Part shown: positions 21,368-32,003 of the stretch, in pieces | How positions within the stretch are numbered: position 1 is the first letter of the stretch | Layout: every line of letters starts with the position of its first letter | From: Exophiala sp. HKRS030 | Taxonomy: Eukaryota > Ascomycota > Eurotiomycetes > Chaetothyriales > Herpotrichiellaceae | NCBI GenBank assembly: GCA_023897205.1 | Contig: JAHWDD010000010.1 | Location: 496,001-560,000 of the forward strand | Length of the DNA stretch: 64,000 bases | Direction: 5' to 3' | Notes under the pieces: generated by a model | What the model saw: the letters and a program-made list of their open reading frames with translations, nothing else | Database searches by the model: none | Told to the model about the DNA's origin: nothing | Made by a program: the position numbers and the translations under genes

Positions 21368-23916
21368 TCAATCAAGACGTCTGGAAATGAAGCACAATAA
21401 TGCCCCTACCGACGGCTGGCCTGCCGCATCAAGGAGATGTATGAAGCGATAGCCTGACTCTAGGCGGTCAAGTCTGATGCATGCCCAGGCGAGCAAGGTA
21501 TCCCTGCCGAAGGAGCGGTCGTCCTTGATCTTCAGCCTACTCATTACGGTTTGGTTAGCACTCTCAGTAGCTGCATGAAAAGGTGGCAAAGTGACGGATC
21601 AGAAACGTTGGGCGAAAGCTCAGAGCACGAAAATCAGAAACGCAGCAGATTCGTGTAACATGATCGACCAGGAGTGCATGAACCGCAAGACAGCCACGCG
21701 CCGGGTAGTCTGAACAAATGTGTTCCTTGACTCGCCGCGGTTACTTGTCCGATCCTGCATGTACCCTTTTGTACCAAACTAGCCCACAAAACTGTTTTAC
21801 AGGTTCTTGGTTTGTGGTACAAAAGCTTCCACTGTCGATATCAGTCCTTGTGTGCGGAAATGGTACCGGATCTTGGTCCATGAGCAAGATATGAGGGGCC
21901 AGACTGTCTTGGATTGCCATCATATTGACATGTAGATGATGCACGACGAAGGAGGGAACACGTCAACTCCTCAAATGGAGGCAAGCTTCCCAGCCCAGGA
22001 TCACACATCGTCGGGTGCATAGAGTTTGTAGAACTGTCTCGCGGAAATGCAGAGAATCCGGAAATGGAGAATGCCAACATAAGAAGAATGACATACCTGA
22101 GAAAACTAAGCTCGTCAACAACATCGGGTACATTTTGCCATTTGAGGCTCTGACCGCCGAAATCAGGACAGTCGGTGCGGCATGTCGACGATCTCCATTT
22201 ATACGTCGTTTGGTCGCTCTCGTCGGACCCGTAAGGGCCGGAGTCAGGTGGTAGACCTGAATGAGGCTTCATAATTTTTCCTTCCCCAGGAGGCCCATGA
22301 GTGTCTACGTGGAGTTGAACTAAGACATAAGGTTTGACTTTGGCAGCATGAGCAGGATCTTTGTCAGCGGACAGGGGTATTCTTTGTCCAGCAAGGAAAG
22401 TTATCTCGAGATCAAGCTGACGCTTTTCAGGTCTCGATTTCTCTGTGGACTTAAGGCTTGTGGAGCGATAACCTTCTGGTTTAAGAACCCAGCCCCCGGT
22501 TCCTGCAAACATACCCTCATTGAGCATCATTCCCTTGTCCATCTTTTGCCAGTTCAAAGCAACCATTTGCGCGCCTTGTCGCCAGTGGAAGGTCGGGTCG
22601 ACATTGGATGAGTTAATCCTTGTCCCTTTGGGGAAAACGCGCATAAGGAAATTCTTGTTGTGGTCGAACAACGCTGGACCATACGTCGGATCTCCATGCA
22701 TTTGGAGCATCTTAGTTTCCGACAAACTGAATACATGGGTCGGGATTGACGCTTCTGGTTGAGAAAAGTGCTTGAAACTGTAGGCTCGAGTGTAAACACC
22801 AAGTTCAGACAACGCAGTCAGAATTTTAGAGGCTTTCTTCTTCTCGGGCGAAGTCGTTGCACTGTCTTCGGTACCTCCGTCGGTCGATTGTGAAGTAACA
22901 TGATCGAGTGGATTGTTGGAATCCCCCGTTTCACTGTTCAGGGTCCATTTGACCTTGATCAAGATTTTCTTTCGTACCGAGTCCGGCGATGGAAGGTTAA
23001 GCTCTTTCGTACACTCGGTGATATCGATGAGAAAATCGGCCCAGACCTCTCTCATGATCTCAACCATTACTTCCTGCTGCGAAAGCGATGCGTGCACCTC
23101 GAGAGATACTATCAAAGGAAGATCTGTGCTTGCAAACGCATAGTCCTTGATAGCATGACAGACAGAACGGAAGGTTATTGATTGGGTGAGGGTATACCCA
23201 TGGAGTACACGAGGCTCGACCTTGGGTGGAAATGCAGGTGACGTTTGGGGCGATAAGAAATCCATATTCTGGGCCGGTAACTCGATTTGCCGGGTTGTTG
23301 CGTCGGTTTCGCTGGAAGTGTTGAGGTCAGTAGGGCGAGCCTCTGTGGAGGTTGGAGGCTTTCTGCGATCGGTCAGAGAACCCGAGCGAGAACGCGATCT
23401 CATTCTGGCTGCGCGTGCTTTCACCCGGTTCCAGCGGGAAGATTTGGTGTGACTGTCAATCCCGCGATCGTGGTGTCCTGCTACGCGATCATCCTCGTCA
23501 TCTGAACTGCTAGTATCCGAGTCATCGCCATCCCAGACATCAATTTCTAGGCAACGGCAACCTCTTTTCAAAACGTTGGTGTAGGCCTCCGCGTTGGCTT
23601 CTCCATAGAGCTGATGTCCTGACAGATATGTATTGTGGCTGGAACTGATAAAGTACGAAGACAACGGATAACTGAGATCATTGTCCGGGGACGTTGTCAT
23701 TGCAGCAGACTTGTCCGAAGCCATATGTGCCAGGAAAGAAGACTCGTCCGGATATTGCTGTTGCTGTTCAAGCGGCAACTGCTTATGTGCCCGGAGGAGA
23801 TGTGATAGCACTGCTTCTGAGAAAGGTTTGAGGAGGTATTCGCTTGCTGCATCTGACGACTGGCCTCCACCAGCAGCACGTACGGCAAGCGACGTTGTAT
23901 CTCCATCCTTGGACAT
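21368..23916 (-). CDS. PLC1: Phosphoinositide-specific phospholipase C (delta-like)
   Basis: Exon 1 is 23916-22097 and exon 2 is 21536-21368, joined over a 560-base intron; 662 residues. PI-PLC cleaves PIP2 to inositol trisphosphate and diacylglycerol at the plasma membrane. The X box starts near residue 80, with catalytic His94 in SSSHNTYLSG and LKRGCRCLEIDVWDG; a second His lies in SLEVHAS near 267. An acidic/basic low-complexity insert (about 133-215) interrupts the X box. The Y box (about 370-480) holds AYSFKHFSQPE, RVFPKGTRINSSN and GAQMVALNWQ. A C2 domain completes the protein, and its last strands (LKIKDDRSFGRDTLLAWACIRL ... YRFIHLLDA) come only from exon 2. If the intron is retained, the frame stays open 84 codons into it and yields a 691-residue form with an unrelated tail. 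Confidence 0.93.
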
Positions 23917-24501
23917 GGTTCGACTAATGTCTAGGGTGCTTCAGCTGTCCTGGTGAACGTGGCCGCAGAGAGATAAGGCCGCCAACATACAGACGCAGCA
24001 GGGCAGGTTCTGGGGGAAGGACGACTCATGCGAAGAGGGCGACGCAGGCAAGGTGGAGGTCTTCTGAGTGACGGTGAGTGAGGATTCCAAGACGTAACGT
24101 CTCACCTCTGAGCCAGCAAGATCGAGTCGATTGCTCATCCAGACATAAAACTGGCATTTGGTACGTTCCCAGGCACGATTGGAATATTAGTTGAATGTTA
24201 ATCACATAGTAACGGCTGCGCCCACGTCTGGCGATTCTACACGTACGACACAGGTAACAAATCCCCCTTTGGCAACATGACGTAGCTCGCCTAAATAGTG
24301 GCCTGGGGAGCCTAACAAGTACCTGATTTCAGGCAGGTACGAGTACGAGTAGAGAGTAATACTCCGGAACATCAAGGCGATCACCCAACTGTTCCTACTC
24401 CGTACAAGTAGCTGGAATCGAGTCGCGGAGACCCACTGTCATCGACATCCGGTGATGCCAACCACAACTACAATCCTCATCACAGTACGGAGTACTCACC
24501 A
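23917..24501. other. PLC upstream region
   Basis: No supported gene. It contains TACTCCGTA (24396-24404) and TACGGAGTA (24486-24494) 90 bases apart, plus a GTACGAGTACGAGTAG run near 24340. Confidence 0.5.
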
Positions 24502-24867
24502 TTGCCTTGTGTCAACTCAGACTATGACAGATATACTCCCTACCAACAAGACATTCTGGTCCCAATCCAGCAGTGCAAGGACACGACAGCGCTGGGGATG
24601 GAGTTGTACTCTGTATACGGAGGACACCCAGCTTACAAACAGCAGGAAGATGAAGTGGAAAACTTGAATCACGCAGTAGCAAATTGGAACTTCCTCAGTA
24701 TCGTACAAGATAATGCAAACTTGGTTGAAGAAGACTATCACAATTTGAATGGAATGATCATAGAAACTCGTCAAAAGACCATAGGTATGCTCCACCGAGT
24801 CATCAGAAGAAGATGCTTAAGCAAAACTAGGCAATCGTCAGTATATCGGACACACAAGATGAGTTGA
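24502..24867 (+). CDS. Small open frame, hypothetical
   Basis: 121 codons from ATG 24502. The translation is Gln/Asn/Tyr-rich and acidic in the middle (YKQQEDEVENLNHAVANW), with a basic end. A good donor-like GTATGC lies at about 24785, so the basic last third could be intron. I recognise no family, and no second exon is obvious. It faces the CAP-like gene, whose 3' end is 70 bases away. It may be a small real gene or chance; the balanced composition and lack of homology leave this open. Confidence 0.25.
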   Translation: MPCVNSDYDRYTPYQQDILVPIQQCKDTTALGMELYSVYGGHPAYKQQEDEVENLNHAVANWNFLSIVQDNANLVEEDYHNLNGMIIETRQKTIGMLHRVIRRRCLSKTRQSSVYRTHKMS

Positions 24868-24937
24868 TGGGGTTGAGGAAAACGTACTCGGTCCTCTACG
24901 CAAAACCACAGCATATGTCGGTTGTCGATATTGTCGC

Positions 24938-25883
24938 TTAGGCAAGATCTATCAAGTAGTTAGTACCGTCTTGCAACAACGATACGGGTTTATTAGGGTA
25001 CTCACCGCATGACCAGACCATACTATCACTTGCAATTGCGCATCCTGTAATGAGAGAAAAGTCAGCGATGTTCTTATGTATTCTCAACCCGGACTTGAAA
25101 GTCTTGTGTCTTGTCTCAACCGATGAATTCGAGGTCCGATCCGTGTAGATGTGTTAAAATCGACCCGAACTTTTTGGTCCCGTTGACTCAAGCATTTCTT
25201 TCCATCAAGAACTTACCAATTTTAGAATAGGATGTTGACGTGAGAATGTCAGCATGCCCGGTCTGCCCGTCGTAATTCCATCCCTGAGACAGGGTAGAGC
25301 AGATTCCGTTCAAGCCAGGCAGACTGGGGATCTCGCAAAGCCATCCGCCGACATAGACGTCCTGGAAGTCGGTTGGGTTGCCGGGAGCAAGGACCTGGGC
25401 CATGGTGCCTGGGTTGAGCTCGTGCTTGAGGCCACCGACGCTGTTGGTGCTAGTCTTGAGGGCATTGGCCTCGAGGGTGCTGTCCTGGGTGAGAGCGGGG
25501 AGACCACCAGCGGCGCGCCACTTGGAAACGACATCCATGTAGGAGCCGGAGCCGGAGCTGGAGCCGGAAGTGGGAGAGGCACCGCTGGAGGAGCCGGTGG
25601 GAGTAGCTGGGGCGGCGGCAGCAGGAGCAGATGGAGCGGGAGCACCGCCGGCCACTTCGGTGACGACGGTCACAACGGTGGTCGAAGGGGTGTCAGTTGG
25701 TGCTGCTTGGCCGGGAGCCCATCCAGGAGGGACGACCAGAGAGGTGCTGTCGTCTCCGTTTGACCACCAGCGGTAGCCGTGGCTCCATCGCTTCACGAGG
25801 CCGGCGTCCTCGGCAGGGGTAGGGGCGGCAACGGCAACGCCGGCAACGACCGCCATGACAGAGAGTGTCTTGAGAGTGTACAT
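24938..25883 (-). CDS. Secreted CAP/SCP-like protein with Kex2-type site
   Basis: Three exons: 25883-25217, 25044-25006 and 24948-24938; 238 residues. The last exon is 11 bases and codes the terminal DLA. Unspliced, the frame would end in a spurious GKFLMERNA tail; splicing restores GHADILTSTSYSKIGC and then VWSCDLA, the usual end of this fungal family. A signal peptide (about 1-20) is followed by a short pro-segment ending in Lys31-Arg32, a Kex2 site, and then Trp-rich WSHGYRWWSNGD. A Pro/Ala/Thr/Ser linker leads to the conserved domain from about 112. That domain begins MDVVSKWRAAGGLPAL, then has LKHELNPGTMAQVLAPG and VGGWLCEIPSLPGLNG. Cysteines probably form disulfides. The CAP link rests on fold-level resemblance and is less certain than the secreted nature. 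Confidence 0.82.
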
Positions 25884-28578
25884 TTTGAATGTTTGTTTTT
25901 TGGGGGGGATTTTCGAGAGAGAAAATTCGAAGTGGTCTCAAGGGGAGGGCGTGCGGGACAATTCTTTCGTTTCGTCGAGGGAGTGTGTTCAAGAACGAGC
26001 TTGAGTCAATGAATGTGGTTATATCCTCCGGGGATGAATGAGTGTGGGCGACGGGGAGTCGAAGGGCGAAACGAAAGTCACAGACTTTGGGGGATGTACT
26101 TGTACGGTCAAGGAATGTGATGAACCAACAAAGAAAGGGAAAAAGGAAGAGGGGAGGGAGACAAAGAGGCGCGCGCGAGAGAGAGATATACTTACCGCCA
26201 CAGGCCAGGGCCTGGGGTTGTGTGATGGTGCCTTCAACACGCCGTCATCCAGCCCCAAGTGATGGACCGCGAAGCCGAGTCGTGAAACAACAAACGACCC
26301 ACTCCCGCCGTCCTGCCCAGATTGTCGAAGTGCTCAGATCTCAAAAATAACCGGCCGGACGAGGACCAGCCCTGGGCAGAAAGATGGAGATTTGCACAAA
26401 GGTGTCAGGGGTCCGGGCCCTCCAAGGTGGAGTCAAGCCAGCGGACAAAGAGGAAAGACGCCAGGGGAAATTGAAGAATTAACGCAGGGGGAGGATGCCA
26501 TCAGCTCGGCACCTTGACGGGGGCTCGCGTTGATGTGGAGAGTGGTTTTTGTTTAGCTACGAGGCCGATGAGTTCGCGCGTCGTTGAGACGGGTTCTTTC
26601 AAAGATGATCCCGGGGTTGGTGATGGAGCTGTATAGGAGATCGAAGAGGACATTGTTGATGCATTATTTCCATCCAGTCTCGGACCTCATTCTTTGTCAA
26701 AAAGTCTTTTGTTTTCACAGCAACGGGCGCCCTCGCAATACGTACATGACAGCAGATAGATTGCTCTTCTCATGGCAAAGCGACTCTCAGGTGGTGCCAA
26801 CGGCCTATGGTGGAAAGATGGCTGCTGTCCGTCAACATTGCTAGTCCCGATTCGGCAGACTAAGATCCTTCTTCTAACCATATTCGTCAATGTCTTGGAA
26901 ACCCCTTTCTCGCGCCAGTACACGCCACCACCTTGTCCCAGCCTTGTACCTGCGTACCCTGACGAGCTTACGTTTGGGTTGCATCCTGGGGGAAATTACA
27001 TCCATCCATTTCGGCCACCGCAGTGCCGATCGAAGCGTTGGGAGCAGGAGTCGTCATCCACGTGCGCCGTACGACTATACGTTTTCGACAACAAACACCG
27101 CTCAACACTGTGCATACCGCTCATAAAGTACAGTATCCGTATGTACAAACGGGTCGCTAGTGTACGGACTACATGTCTTTTACAGACAACGTCGTTGGAA
27201 TGCGGAGCATGATTACAACAGCTCTGCCGGGCCAGATGAGGCTACTTCGATCTTTCCTGTGTTACTGAGGAGGAATTTTCAATGATCCCCCTTTCTCATT
27301 GGGGCCAAGCGAGCCCAGGACTTGGGACAAAGCCTTGTCGATGATGTCGGCTTACTTGGTATGGGTCGTCTATATCACTGCAATCAATACAAGAAATCAG
27401 CCTGGAATCCTTTGCAGGGTTTGATGTCCAAGGTTGGCCCCGACCCCCAAAATTGTCAATTATATTGTTGCTTCACGTGGCTCCTGCGTCTACAGTACGA
27501 CGGCGTCCGGATGCACAGGGCATGGATGCATCCACCCGAATTCCGAAGCGACCCGTTGCGAGGTTGAAAGACCAGTCGTGTAAGGAGGACAGTACAGTAC
27601 GCATGTCATTGCCGCAATGTGACAGACATTCCCTTGTCCGTGTTGCCATGGAAGGGTGATGATCCCATTTTTAGCACTCTACAACAATGCATTGAATCGG
27701 GAAAATGATGTGTACACAATCAACATGTCCCGGATATCATGGCGGTCAGTGCTGAACAAGAGTTATACGAAGGATTGACATAAAGGTTAAGTGATATTTC
27801 ATTTGATGCTGTGAATTAGAGTGAGATGAGGGTTTACATAAAGGTTAAACGACATTTCCTTTGGATTGCGTCTCTTGATTCGTCGCAGATCTGTAATGGT
27901 TGAATGTGAGAAAGCTCTCTTTCAGGGAGTACATCATAAACATAACCCTATATCAAGCCCTTTGTCAAAACATATCTTCCATCTTCCCGGCAACCGATGT
28001 AGCAATCTCGAGACCTTGACCAATTTCTCATAATACGCAGCCGTTGAGTGACCGTATCGAGAATCTTAATCATTCAAATTTTCGGTTGGCGTCGAGGGCC
28101 AAGCTGCAGATCCGTACATGTAGGTTCAATACTTGGAAACGGTTCACTTGACCTGATTGTGAGGACGAGTACGAAGTACCTTGGTTGTGCATCCTACGTT
28201 TAAGCCGAGTCTCGAATGATGTCGTATGGTATAATGTTGAAGATCATCATCAGTCCCCTTCGTAGGTAGGGAAGGCTACACAGAAAATTACAACTAACAC
28301 GAGGGATCACGCATACTCCGTGGGTAGATACTTGTAGAGGGAATATAATGTGCAGCCTCGTGTAAAAAGAAACTCGTCTTAGTCGTATGGAGGAGTTAAA
28401 ATCCTTCCTTGGCCTACGTAATGAATTTTATATATCACGTTGTCGTCCATCTACAATATCTCTTATGACTCTGGGTCTTTTTCACAGCTCTCGTACAAGT
28501 GCCACTCCATATGTGTATTCCGTGAAGCGTATGGTCAATCCAGACAGGAACGACAACATCTTAAGAACACATTCATCG
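25884..28578. other. Gene-poor 2.7-kb intergenic region
   Basis: No supported gene on either strand. It holds an imperfect direct repeat near 27.8 kb and many short frames without coding character. The first 150 bases are probably the CAP-like gene's leader and promoter. Confidence 0.5.
27778..27866. repeat. Imperfect direct repeat, two copies 58 bases apart
   Basis: ACATAAAGGTTAA begins both copies (27778-27807 and 27836-27866). Downstream positions differ mostly by transitions, then both continue as ATTTC.TTTG. Confidence 0.6.
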
Positions 28579-28926
28579 ATGTCTTCTACCAAGACGACCT
28601 CTCGTGCAGAAGACGAAAAGACCGTTCGGGAATGGGGTTTCAACCACGTCTTCACGTGGACAGACGGGCCTCTTGTCCATTACCCTCCGCACTCTCATTC
28701 CGGCTTAACGACGCACCTCATCCGTCAAGGCAGTTTAACCATCACTTACCCACGAGATTCCAACCCCACAAAGGAAAAGTTCGGGGCGGGCGCGAGGATA
28801 GACGTACCGGCGAGCAAAGTGCACGAAGTGTGGATGGGCAATGAAGGTGGCTAGCTCTTTTCCTTATCTTTCGACCGTGGCCCAGCTGATCTTGAACCAG
28901 GGTGTGAATATGTTATAGGGGAATGA
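28579..28926 (+). CDS. Small cupin-domain protein
   Basis: Two exons: 28579-28846 and 28901-28926, 97 residues. The start at 28579 (MSSTKTTSR) is the nearest ATG to the conserved domain; in-frame ATGs further upstream exist. The single cupin shows motif-1 residues in GPLVHYPPHSHSGLTTHLI (metal-binding His) and a second-half segment GARIDVPASKVHEVWMG. Splicing replaces a spurious GG end with EGCEYVIGE, as in related fungal proteins. The reaction is unknown; cupins of this size are often metal-dependent enzymes or binding proteins. The stop is about 145 bases from the SDH1 stop, tail-to-tail. Confidence 0.8.
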
Positions 28927-29070
28927 CCGGCACAGGCTATCAAATGCATAATGGTTTATGAGAATATGATGATTTTTACATTGTTTGTGTCATGGTATAG
29001 TAACTTTCCAACCAGCATATAAACGGAGGGCAAAATCCCCCTTCATCCCTAAACACATGCCACTTCAGGT

Positions 29071-31288
29071 TTAATACGTTCTCTTGAATGGTGGAACCGC
29101 CTTGCATTCGTTCTCGTCCAAGGTGTGACCAACAACCGCTCTGTAACCAAGATCGACCTTTCCATGTGGTGACTTTTGCCATGACAGAGTGTGCTTCATC
29201 CAGTGCTCGTCATCACGTTCGGGGAAGTCCTCACGAGCGTGAGCACCACGAGATTCTTTACGGTTGGCAGCAGATGCCGCAGTTTGAGTGCTATTTCGGC
29301 AATGGTTAGTAAATGCTCATACGGGGTGGAATTTAAAGAAGAACTTACGCGCAGGTCAACAAGTTTCTCAGTTCAAGAGTTTCCACCAAGTCGGAGTTCC
29401 AGATCATGCTTCGGTCCTTGATACCGACCTGATCGAACGTCTGGTCGACCTCGTTGATCCTTCTTACACCTTCGTCCAAAGACTCTTGTGTTCGGAAAAC
29501 ACTGACATCAGTCTGCATCACCTTTTGCATGGCGCTTCGGACATCGTAGGTGCTCTTGGGGCCGTCCGACTCACGGACCTTGTCGAGAACGTTGATCGAG
29601 TCGGCACCGGCATCGGCTGCAATCTCCTTTTGCGTCTGGCCCGGAGTGAAGTTATCGCGGATCGTATGCGACACGGCACGTCCGAAGACGATCAAGTCCA
29701 GCAGCGAGTTGGCACCCAATCTGTTGGCACCATGAACGGAGACACAGGCAGCCTCGCCACAAGCGAACAATCCAGGAACAACCTCATCTTCACCCTTGGA
29801 GTTGACCGTGAGCACTTCACCGGTGTACTTGGTCGGGATACCACCCATGTTGTAGTGGACAGTTGGAAGGACAGGAATTGGTTGTTTGGTGACATCGACA
29901 CCAGCAAAGATGGAGGCAGTCTCGGAGATACCAGGAAGGCGTTCGTGGAGAATTTCGGCAGGCAAGTGGCTGAGTTGGAGGTAAATGTGATCCTTGTCAG
30001 GACCAACACCACGTCCCTCACGAATTTCCATGGTCATTGATCGGGAAACGACATCTCGAGAGGCCCTACGATGAACGCTGTTAGCCATGCGAAAGAAAGG
30101 AGTCGAGTGGAGGCTGACTTACAAGTCCTTGGCAGTAGGGGCATAACGTTCCATGAATCGTTCACCTTCGGAGTTGAGCAGGTAGCCACCTTCACCTCGA
30201 GAACCTTCGGTAATCAGACAGCCGGCACCATAGATACCGGTGGGGTGGAACTGGACGAATTCAAGATCCTGGTTGGGTAGACCGGCACGAGCGACCATGG
30301 CCATTCCATCACCAGTGCAAGTATGGGCAGATGTGCAGCTGAAGTAGGCCCGACCGTAGCCACCCGTGGCCAAAACGGTGTTCTTCGCCTTGAATCTGTG
30401 CAGGGTGCCGTCTTCTTGATTGTACGCAAGGATGCCCTTGCACTCGCCACCTTCCATGATCAAATCCAGGGCAAAGTATTCGATGAAATAGTTGGTGTTG
30501 TAATGCAGGGATTGGCCATAGAGCGTGTGCAGCAAGGCGTGACCAGTTCTGTCAGCAGCAGCGCAACATCGGTAAGCCTGTCCACCTTTGCCGTACTTTT
30601 GTGATTGACCACCAAAGGCTCTCTGATAGATCCGGCCGTCTTCGGTTCGTGAGAATGGACAGCCGTAGCCTTCGAGTTCGATAACCGATCGGGGTGCTTC
30701 GCGCGTCATGTAATGAATAGCATCTTGGTCGCCCAGCCAGTCGGACCCCTTCACGGTATCGTACATGTGCCATCTCCAGTCATCCTCGTGCATGTTACCC
30801 AGGGCAGCATTGATACCTCCCTGTGCGGCAACGGTATGACTTCTTGTGGGGAAAAGCTTTGTAACGCAGGCAGTGTTGAAACCTGCCTCTGCCAGACCGA
30901 ATGCGGCTCTCAGACCTGCGCCGCCGGCTCCAACCACGACCGCATCATACCTGTCTCATGTTAGGAGTCCATCGTGACATCACCAAGGAGGGAGGAACAT
31001 GCTCATGGTCGATCACTGCATATTTGCTAGACACGTGAGGTGAGGCTTCTTTCGCACGGAGGGGGTTGTTTGCGACAATGCGCGCTTAATGGATGTCAGC
31101 AGCTAGCCAAAAGGAAAAGGCACAACAGGATTCATACCAGCCGGCCTCGTTGAAGAGAAATGTCTTCTTGTTGGTCTGAAAGCTCGAGAAAACTATCGCA
31201 TCGGATCAGCACCGGATCAAGAACAACGAGCTCCTCCGCGTACCTTGTTTGCAGGAGTCAGGCTCCGCAGAATGGTTGAAGAACTCAT
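29071..31288 (-). CDS. SDH1: Succinate dehydrogenase flavoprotein subunit, mitochondrial
   Basis: Six exons: 31288-31244, 31192-31138, 31084-31003, 30950-30123, 30065-29349 and 29290-29071; 648 residues. SDH1 oxidises succinate to fumarate in complex II and the TCA cycle. The three small first exons code the presequence ([13 protein letters not shown]) and the lead-in to the FAD domain. Features are the Rossmann [17 protein letters not shown], the covalent-FAD His in [15 protein letters not shown] (near 90), catalytic-region [21 protein letters not shown], and [20 protein letters not shown]. The C-terminus is KHTLSW ... VPPFKRTY. Intron 3 (31002-30951) begins with GC instead of GT (GCATGT...ACAG). 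No GT donor nearby preserves [12 protein letters not shown], so this is a GC-AG intron. A CCAAT box lies about 160 bases upstream. Confidence 0.97.
30951..31002 (-). other. GC-AG intron 3 of SDH1
   Basis: 52 bases: donor GCATGT, a CTAAC branch-like site and acceptor GACAG. Phase-2 splicing gives DHE/YDAVVVG, matching the conserved SDH1 N-terminus. Confidence 0.85.
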
Positions 31289-32003
31289 CTTGTGGCGGCT
31301 TCAACGCACCCAGCACAAGCAGAGGAAAAAGAGAAGCACACAAGGGCAGGAGAGGAGGATGAAGGCGAAAGAGTTGTGGTGGAAAGCTCGAATGCGTCAA
31401 TGAAGCGTCCAAGCCGAGCCGAGAACGCAGTCAAGGTTTGGGAATGACCAATGGCAGGTCGGATAATTGCCCTGTCAAGGCCTTCCATATTATTGGTGCC
31501 GTATTTTCCCTATCACCACATTCCACGACCTTACCCGAATTACTCCATATACAAGTACTCCCTCTCTTCCGAAGGGGGCAAAGTCTTTGGAGGCAAGAAA
31601 ATACCAGTGTGATCAACGTCGGTCGTCAGGTATACCATTTACAATCTCGATGGTAGCTATATCCTGTCCACCAGTGCCACCAGGCTGGCTGCATCAGCAC
31701 GAGTGTACGATCTTCACAGCAATTCTGCCGAACAATTCTTCCAGTGTGGTGCATCGAATGAGCAGTTGTACAAGCCAATCTACTACTTTATTCTGGCTCA
31801 TTACTGGATGGACAATCACAGACAAGGCGTAGAAAGAGAATCGATCAGACCCAGACACGAAATACAGTGCAATATTTTGCATTCTGAAAGTATTCTTACA
31901 CGACCATCGCACCCAGGGCGGTCTTTGCGTCGAAGATCTACTCTTGACAAACTCCAGGCAAATCCATGCTCTTCTATGCCGAAAACACCACCAAAAGAGG
32001 CCG
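31289..32003. other. Intergenic between SDH1 5' end and RPT1 3' end
   Basis: No supported gene. Open frames on the plus strand here lack family features and overlap the RPT1 3' region. It contains the SDH1 promoter. Confidence 0.6.
31448..31452 (-). promoter_or_regulatory. CCAAT box upstream of SDH1
   Basis: CCAAT on the plus strand (ATTGG relative to SDH1), about 160 bases before the start. Fungal SDH genes are commonly HAP-regulated; use of this site is inferred. Confidence 0.4.

Noticed and set aside
21841..22095. C-terminal 84 residues of the unspliced PLC frame as the true protein end
   Set aside because: They have no C2-domain character, and the conserved C2 ending is found downstream at 21536-21368 behind a good acceptor. 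Kept only as a possible retained-intron form.
26772..27212. 146-codon plus-strand open frame
   Set aside because: Composition is not coding-like, no splice partners or family motifs are visible, and competing frames overlap on both strands.
29288..30040. 250-codon plus-strand open frame
   Set aside because: Antisense to SDH1, which has full family conservation on the other strand.
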